A stretch of DNA of 10,302 bases. It comes from an uncultured Methylophaga sp. GTDB lineage: Bacteria > Pseudomonadota > Gammaproteobacteria > Nitrosococcales > Methylophagaceae. Of the stretch, positions 6,779 through 10,302 are shown one piece after another. How positions within the stretch are numbered: the stretch's first letter is position 1; each line of letters begins with the position of its first letter. The translations under genes were made by a program, and so were the position numbers. The stretch is from positions 1 through 10,302 of the forward strand of contig CANRLD010000055.1 of the NCBI GenBank assembly GCA_947631375.1, read 5' to 3'. The notes under the pieces were generated by a model that saw only the letters and a list, made by a program, of their open reading frames with translations, was not told the origin of the DNA and did not search any database.

Positions 6779-6945
6779 GTGGTTTTGACTATACGGGGAC
6801 AACAGCAGAACCAAATAGTAAATTTAGGCAACAAGTCATCCGTCGTTGGCGGCGGGAACGGTTCAACATCTGTATTGATTCATTCCAAAGCAACAGACAG
6901 TAAAAGACGGCTCAGTGTTAATAAATGTGAAGAAATGTTAATTTT

Positions 6946-7009
6946 TGCCAGAATTTGATCTGGCGCAATAATTACCGTTTTCTGCGTGGCAGGAATCGAA
7001 TTTCTGGCA
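6946..7009. repeat. Cluster of inverted TGCCAGA half-sites
   Basis: TGCCAGAA (6946-6953) and TTCTGGCA (7002-7009) are perfect 8-bp inverted copies. A third half, TCTGGC (6959-6964), pairs with GCCAGA (6947-6952) across a 6-nt spacer. These could form alternative hairpins in RNA or bind a dimeric protein. Confidence 0.3.
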
Positions 7010-7080
7010 GTTGAAGTGATAAAAATAAAATTTTGCGAAAAATCAGGCGTATTATTCAGTCAGAACGCCATTAAAGATAA

Positions 7081-7132
7081 AAACCCTTTAGATAACGGGG
7101 GTATATTGCTAACCAAGATATAGAAAGGGTTT
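7081..7132. repeat. Inverted repeat AAACCCTTT / AAAGGGTTT
   Basis: Perfect 9-bp arms at 7081-7089 and 7124-7132 are separated by 34 nt. The spacer contains TATTGCTAACC (7104-7114), which shares ATTGCTA with the regulator element 83 bp downstream. As RNA the loop is long, so a protein-binding or looping role is as likely as a terminator. Confidence 0.3.
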
Positions 7133-7179
7133 AGAGTGTTTTTAGGATGAGCCTTACTAAGGCCGGAAAAAGAGGGTGT

Positions 7180-7221
7180 TGCCGATTATTGCTATCCGTG
7201 GCTTTACTATTTGCCTAGAGT
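7180..7221 (+). promoter_or_regulatory. Predicted regulator promoter with the same activator element
   Basis: TGCCGATTATTGCTA (7180-7194) differs at one base from the element before mauF. In the longer 23-nt stretch 7176-7198 it matches 5667-5689 at 21 positions. A -10-like TAGAGT (7216-7221) follows after 21 nt, the same distance as at the mau promoter. TACTAT at 7205-7210 is an alternative -10. This suggests autoregulation of the gene starting at 7362. Confidence 0.5.
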
Positions 7222-7323
7222 TGTGTCAATAGTCTGATATTCCAGAATGAGCTAGTTAGAACAAAATATGGAAGAAAGGACGCTTTTTCGATAAGGCACA
7301 TTCATACCTTCAAGTGCCGGACC

Positions 7324-7365
7324 ATGATGTCCACGAAGAAGTTACGTGAGGAGAGAGCACGATGA
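7324..7365 (+). CDS. Possible leader peptide overlapping the regulator start
   Basis: A 13-codon frame, MMSTKKLREERAR, runs into the regulator gene: its TGA (7363-7365) overlaps the regulator ATG (7362-7364) as ATGA. This arrangement allows translational coupling. The upstream ribosome site is poor (CCGGACC), and the regulator's own GAGGAG site lies inside the frame, so it may be accidental. Confidence 0.2.
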   Translation: MMSTKKLREERAR

Positions 7366-8366
7366 ACTTTAAAGATGCGCTACTAAGTAACAGCTGCGCA
7401 GGCAAAGGCAAAATGCATTTGGTTGAGCGCACATCGCAAGATGTTTTAGAGCAAGCCGATGCTTTGCCATTTTGGTCGCAGGATTATACGCAGTTGGATA
7501 GAGGGGCCTTTTCAGGCTCTGTCACCAGTGTTACCGGCTTGAATATGCAGGTGTTTCGCGAAGGAATGAACCGCGCTGTCGATCAGATCGCCAGTGCGCC
7601 TGAGGAAACCTATGTTATAGGCATGCCTACGATTATTGAAGGAAATGCTTCATGGGGTGGAGAGCTGGTCAAGCCAGACGCATTAATAACACTGGACAAA
7701 AATGCAGAGCTACTGTTTCGCACTTCACACTTTTCAGAAATACTCGCCGCCGTTATTTCAGCCCAGGAACTTGAGGAATATGCAAGACAGGTTGAAGGCG
7801 TTGAGCTGCGTGCGATTATGGATAAAGTGAATCCTGTTGAAATTATTCCTGCCGAGGCCGCCCAAAAACTGCATCTGGCATTGAATAGTAGTACGAACTT
7901 TATTGCTAAAAGTGATGATAACGCCAATATTCAGCATTTATTACGTCATTTTGAAGACAATATGATGGATGCCTGTTTGCAGGCACTGATGCATGCAAGT
8001 GATTGTCAGGAGCGACATTATGATCAACGGATCCACCGTTATATTGTCAACCGGGTACGTGATTTAACCTTATCCAGTGATGGGGATTCGCTGACAATCG
8101 GCGAAATCTGCATCAATCTCTGTATTAGTCGTCGTACCTTAAATCATGCATTTACACGGGTGCTGGGAATAACGCCAGTTGAATACATGCGTAACTTGCG
8201 CCTTCATCGCATCAGAGCCGAGCTGCAGGCATCCCCCTATGAAACGACTATTGCTAATGTTGCCGCCAAATGGGGTTTTTGGCATATGAGTCTTTTTTCG
8301 CGTTACTACAGAGAGCTGTTTGGCGAGCGACCAAGCGAAACATTGCTGCATTCCAAAGAAAAATAA
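7362..8366 (+). CDS. AraC-family transcriptional regulator, EutR-like
   Basis: A 334-residue activator-type protein. The C-terminus is an AraC/XylS DNA-binding domain with two helix-turn-helix units: LTIGEICINLCISRRTLNHA (244-263) and TIANVAAKWGFWHMSLFSRY (296-315), followed by LFGERPSE. The N-terminal 200 residues resemble EutR, the ethanolamine/B12-responsive activator of the eut operon. Points of likeness are a DALPFWSQDYTQLDRGAFSG segment (33-52), MQVFRE (62-67) and the IGMP turn (86-89); the WGFWH of the second helix-turn-helix is also shared. The ATG at 7362 has a GAGGAG ribosome site at good spacing. It lies divergent from the porin and mau genes, and an element before mauF recurs before this gene. 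An amine-responsive regulator of methylamine use is the favoured reading; the ligand is unknown. I give no symbol because this is not the LysR-type MauR. Confidence 0.85.
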   Translation: MNFKDALLSNSCAGKGKMHLVERTSQDVLEQADALPFWSQDYTQLDRGAFSGSVTSVTGLNMQVFREGMNRAVDQIASAPEETYVIGMPTIIEGNASWGGELVKPDALITLDKNAELLFRTSHFSEILAAVISAQELEEYARQVEGVELRAIMDKVNPVEIIPAEAAQKLHLALNSSTNFIAKSDDNANIQHLLRHFEDNMMDACLQALMHASDCQERHYDQRIHRYIVNRVRDLTLSSDGDSLTIGEICINLCISRRTLNHAFTRVLGITPVEYMRNLRLHRIRAELQASPYETTIANVAAKWGFWHMSLFSRYYRELFGERPSETLLHSKEK

Positions 8367-8433
8367 CAGGTGATGCCGATGCATTATGCCGCCTGGCGGA
8401 TAGTAAACCGGCTTAGATAATTCAACAAAATCA

Positions 8434-8453
8434 TGGTAAGCACACTCTTACCA
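8434..8453 (+). other. Small hairpin in the tatA leader
   Basis: TGGTAAG (8434-8440) and CTTACCA (8447-8453) form a perfect 7-bp stem with a 6-nt loop, ending 21 nt before the tatA ATG and just before its ribosome site. It could influence mRNA stability. There is no T-run, so it is not a terminator. Confidence 0.3.
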
Positions 8454-8474
8454 GAAATAGAGAGAGGTAGGGAA

Positions 8475-8693
8475 ATGGGAGCATTTAGTATTTGGCATTG
8501 GCTGATTGTGCTGGTCGTTGTCGCGTTAGTTTTTGGTACCAAAAAGATTCGCAACGTTGGGGGTGATCTCGGCGGCGCGATAAAAGGCTTCAAGGACGCG
8601 CTTAATGAGGAGAAGACGACAACGGTGCTGCAGAGCGCTGAAGACCAACCACAGGTTATAAAAAATAACCTTCATCAGAAAGAAAATCAGTAA
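8475..8693 (+). CDS. tatA: Twin-arginine translocase subunit TatA
   Basis: TatA forms the size-variable part of the Tat pore that exports folded proteins across the inner membrane. The 72-residue protein has the family layout: a short N-terminal membrane helix (MGAFSIWHWLIVLVVVALVF), the FGTKK hinge at 20-24, the amphipathic helix GGDLGGAIKGFKDAL, and a charged tail. I chose the ATG at 8475, which follows AGGTAGGGAA. The upstream in-frame ATG at 8433 would add 14 residues (starting MVSTLLPEIE) not seen in TatA. First gene of a tatABC operon. Confidence 0.95.
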   Translation: MGAFSIWHWLIVLVVVALVFGTKKIRNVGGDLGGAIKGFKDALNEEKTTTVLQSAEDQPQVIKNNLHQKENQ

Positions 8694-8716
8694 ATAACCG
8701 CGGCGGCAACAAGCTT

Positions 8717-9109
8717 ATGTTTAATATCGCGTTTCCTGAGTTAGTGGTGATCGGCGTAGTAGCCTTAATTGTGCTTGGGCCCGATAAGCTGCCAAAAGTA
8801 GCCCGGGCTGCTGGATTGATTTTTGGCCGTGTTCAGCGGTTCACCATGAATATAAAGTCTGAGCTCGATAAGGAATTACATACAGAGGATTTACAGCGAT
8901 TAGAAACCGAGTTGCGAAATCATGATCTTGGGTTGAATGAAGAGCTGCGTCAGGGAATGAAGCCGGTTGCAGAGGTGATTCATCAAGACAGGGAGCCTGA
9001 AGGAGCTGCTTTACAATCAACTGACACAGCTGTTCCGCCAACGCCATCGTGGGAAAAAACTGATGATGTTGACGATCTGGAACCACTTAAAAGGAGTGTA
9101 TCCAAGTGA
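8717..9109 (+). CDS. tatB: Twin-arginine translocase subunit TatB
   Basis: TatB joins TatC to form the receptor for twin-arginine signal peptides. The 130-residue protein begins MFNIAFPELVVIGVVALIVL with the typical Glu8, then the GPDKLP hinge (21-26), an amphipathic helix (KVARAAGLIFGRVQRF) and a long charged, partly coiled-coil tail rich in Glu and Asp. It begins 23 nt after tatA. No good ribosome site precedes the ATG, so translation may depend on coupling to tatA. Its TGA overlaps the GTG start of tatC. Confidence 0.95.
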   Translation: MFNIAFPELVVIGVVALIVLGPDKLPKVARAAGLIFGRVQRFTMNIKSELDKELHTEDLQRLETELRNHDLGLNEELRQGMKPVAEVIHQDREPEGAALQSTDTAVPPTPSWEKTDDVDDLEPLKRSVSK

Positions 9110-9849
9110 GTACCGAGGATACTTTTGTGTCACATTTGATAGAGCTGCGTAACCGGTTATTACGAATTGTTATTGGCATTATTCTGGTTAGTCTGGCGTT
9201 ATTTCCCTTTGCTAATGAGATTTATCAATTACTTGCCACACCGTTATTACAGAGCCTTCCAGAAGGAGGGCAGATGATCGCCACAGAAGTAACGACCCCA
9301 TTTTTTGTGCCGATGAAAATGGTTTTCCTGGCGGCATTTCTGTTGTCGTCACCCTATACGCTTTATCAGATATGGGCGTTTATTGCGCCGGGGCTTTATG
9401 CAAAAGAGCGTCGGCTGGTAGCTCCACTGATTATTTCCAGTGTGTTTTTACTTTTGTGCGGAATGGCTTTCGCTTATTTTCTGGTGTTCCCGGCGGTATT
9501 TGGTTTTATCACCAGTACGGCGCCGGAAGGTGTCGCTGTGATGACAGACATCAGCAAATATCTGGACTTTGCTGTCAGCTTGTTCATTGCTTTCGGTTTG
9601 GCGTTTGAAACGCCAGTCGTCGTGATTTTACTGGTGAGGGCTGGTGTAGTGAGTGTGGAAGCGCTACGTAGCGCCAGATCTTACGTTATTGTTGGGGCTT
9701 TTGTGTTGGGCGCTATCGTTACCCCGCCGGATGTGATTTCCCAGTTTTTGCTGGCGATCCCTGTCTGGTTGCTTTATGAAGTGGGGATTTTGGCTGCCAG
9801 CATGATGCAGAATAAAGTTTCCTACTCGGCAGAAGAAAGCCAGTATTAA
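9106..9849 (+). CDS. tatC: Twin-arginine translocase subunit TatC
   Basis: TatC is the six-span membrane core that recognises the twin-arginine signal. The 247-residue protein has the N-terminal signature SHLIELRNRLLR (9-20), the cytosolic loop YQIWAFIAPGLYAKERR (87-103) with Phe92 and Glu101 (Escherichia coli Phe94 and Glu103, signal binding), Glu168 in the fourth segment (E170 in E. coli) and the TPPDVISQ motif (206-213). The start is GTG, overlapping the tatB stop as GTGA, with AAGGAG about 10 nt upstream. Length and features are complete. The Tat substrate MauA is encoded in the same window. Confidence 0.96.
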   Translation: MSTEDTFVSHLIELRNRLLRIVIGIILVSLALFPFANEIYQLLATPLLQSLPEGGQMIATEVTTPFFVPMKMVFLAAFLLSSPYTLYQIWAFIAPGLYAKERRLVAPLIISSVFLLLCGMAFAYFLVFPAVFGFITSTAPEGVAVMTDISKYLDFAVSLFIAFGLAFETPVVVILLVRAGVVSVEALRSARSYVIVGAFVLGAIVTPPDVISQFLLAIPVWLLYEVGILAASMMQNKVSYSAEESQY

Positions 9850-10135
9850 AAATAACGCTTATCACAGCTAGAATCGCAGGGGCCGGAAAGTAGCTGCTCC
9901 TTTGTCCAATAAACAACAGACAGTCATAAAAGCGTAAGCAAAGGCATTTACGATTGCTGAGTGATAATATCGATTGAGGGTAGTGACAATCCCTTGCCGA
10001 GGGGCTTGCTCCCGATGCCGCCTGCACAGAATAAATCGTGCTATTTAATGATTTATTGCTATACCCTGTGTGATACTTAATTGTGCAAAGAAGTGTGGTT
10101 GCACACGCTGTTGTTTTATCAGCGAAGGAGACGTT
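9850..10135. other. Intergenic region after tatABC
   Basis: No gene is convincing here. I see no clear intrinsic terminator for tatABC: the best inverted repeat is CGTAA/TTACG around 9935-9951, which is short. The end holds the AAGGAG ribosome site of the gene starting at 10136. Confidence 0.4.
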
Positions 10136-10302
10136 ATGTATCAACTCAAAAAGTTGTTGCTTACGGGGCTTACCAACAGTTTATTGTTTGCTTGTAGTGA
10201 TAAAGCAGATGATGAGAGCCAAACGACTAACGGGCAGATTGATAGCTTTATTACGACGGAGGTGACGAAATTCAGCTCGCCATGGGCAATGACTTTTTTA
10301 CC
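10136..10302 (+). CDS. Lipoprotein, possible PQQ-dependent sugar dehydrogenase (partial)
   Basis: Only the first 55 codons are in the window. The ATG follows GAAGGAG at good spacing. The protein begins MYQLKKLLLTGLTNSLLFAC, a lipoprotein signal with lipobox LFAC and Cys20 as the lipidated residue, then a polar linker rich in Asp, Glu and Thr. FSSPWAMTFLP at the edge resembles the first propeller blade of soluble aldose sugar dehydrogenases (YliI-like, usually L-x-x-PWGLAFLP), which use PQQ. That reading rests on one short motif. The export as a lipoprotein is clear; the enzyme class is tentative. Confidence 0.55.
   Translation, partial: MYQLKKLLLTGLTNSLLFACSDKADDESQTTNGQIDSFITTEVTKFSSPWAMTFL

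Larger units (their letters stand above)
6672..7179. other. Long intergenic region between divergent porin and regulator genes
   Basis: About 690 nt (to 7361) separate the two divergent genes. I see no protein gene of conviction, no tRNA and no repeat array. It is AT-rich and holds the palindrome at 6756-6778, a cluster of TGCCAGA-like half-sites at 6946-7009, an inverted repeat at 7081-7132, and the regulator promoter from 7180. Its length and content suggest regulatory use, possibly including an unrecognised small RNA. Confidence 0.5.

Noticed and set aside
8370..8392. GTGATGCCGATGCATTATGCCG after the regulator stop, resembling the shared element
   Set aside because: Only the first half (TGCCGAT) matches; the TTGCTA half is missing and no -10 lies at the 21-nt distance.
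8433..8474. Upstream ATG as the tatA start, adding 14 residues
   Set aside because: It lies within the hairpin, has no ribosome site, and the extra residues do not occur in TatA; the ATG at 8475 has a good site.
10001..10013. GGGGCTTGCTCCC as a terminator for tatABC
   Set aside because: The arms do not pair well and there is no T-run.
10050..10065. GATTTATTGCTATACC before the lipoprotein gene, resembling the element
   Set aside because: The TGCC part is absent, the GATT is shifted by one base, and no -10 hexamer sits at the matching distance.
1..10302. CRISPR arrays, tRNA or rRNA genes, insertion sequences
   Set aside because: No regularly spaced repeats, no cloverleaf sequences, and no transposase or terminal repeats were seen.

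Overview
The window is from a methylamine-using methylotroph. It carries most of a methylamine dehydrogenase (mau) operon on the minus strand, in the order mauF-B-E-D-A-G, followed by a MauL-type cupredoxin and the first codons of another gene (probably mauM). This order (FBEDAGLM) matches the mau clusters that lack the amicyanin gene mauC, as I recall for Methylophilus. AT-moderate base composition, the gammaproteobacterial-looking TatABC and a Gcw_chp/TorF-type porin suggest a marine gammaproteobacterial methylotroph such as Methylophaga. A methylophilaceous betaproteobacterium cannot be excluded from this sequence alone.

Layout. Positions 1-5534 (minus) hold the mau operon. MauB and MauA are the heavy and light subunits of periplasmic methylamine dehydrogenase (methylamine + H2O to formaldehyde + NH3). 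MauG is the di-heme enzyme that completes the tryptophan tryptophylquinone (TTQ) cofactor. MauD, MauE and MauF are membrane or thiol-redox proteins needed to fold the disulfide-rich light subunit, and MauL is a cupredoxin. Positions 5535-5951 are a regulatory intergenic region with the mauF promoter. Positions 5952-6671 (minus) encode a predicted outer-membrane beta-barrel. Positions 6672-7361 are a long intergenic region with several inverted repeats. Positions 7362-8366 (plus) encode an AraC-family regulator that resembles EutR, the ethanolamine-operon activator. Positions 8475-9849 (plus) are tatABC, the twin-arginine translocase. From 10136 a lipoprotein begins that may be a PQQ-dependent sugar dehydrogenase; it runs off the window.

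How the parts may fit together. A 15-bp element, TGCCGATT(A/C)TT(G/A)CTA, occurs in front of mauF (one copy directed at the promoter, a second copy inside an inverted repeat) and in front of the EutR-like gene. In front of mauF and in front of the regulator it lies exactly 21 nt upstream of a -10-like hexamer. This suggests that the EutR-like protein activates mau and its own gene, in place of the LysR-type MauR of Paracoccus. The light subunit MauA has a twin-arginine signal, and the Tat translocase genes lie just beyond the regulator.
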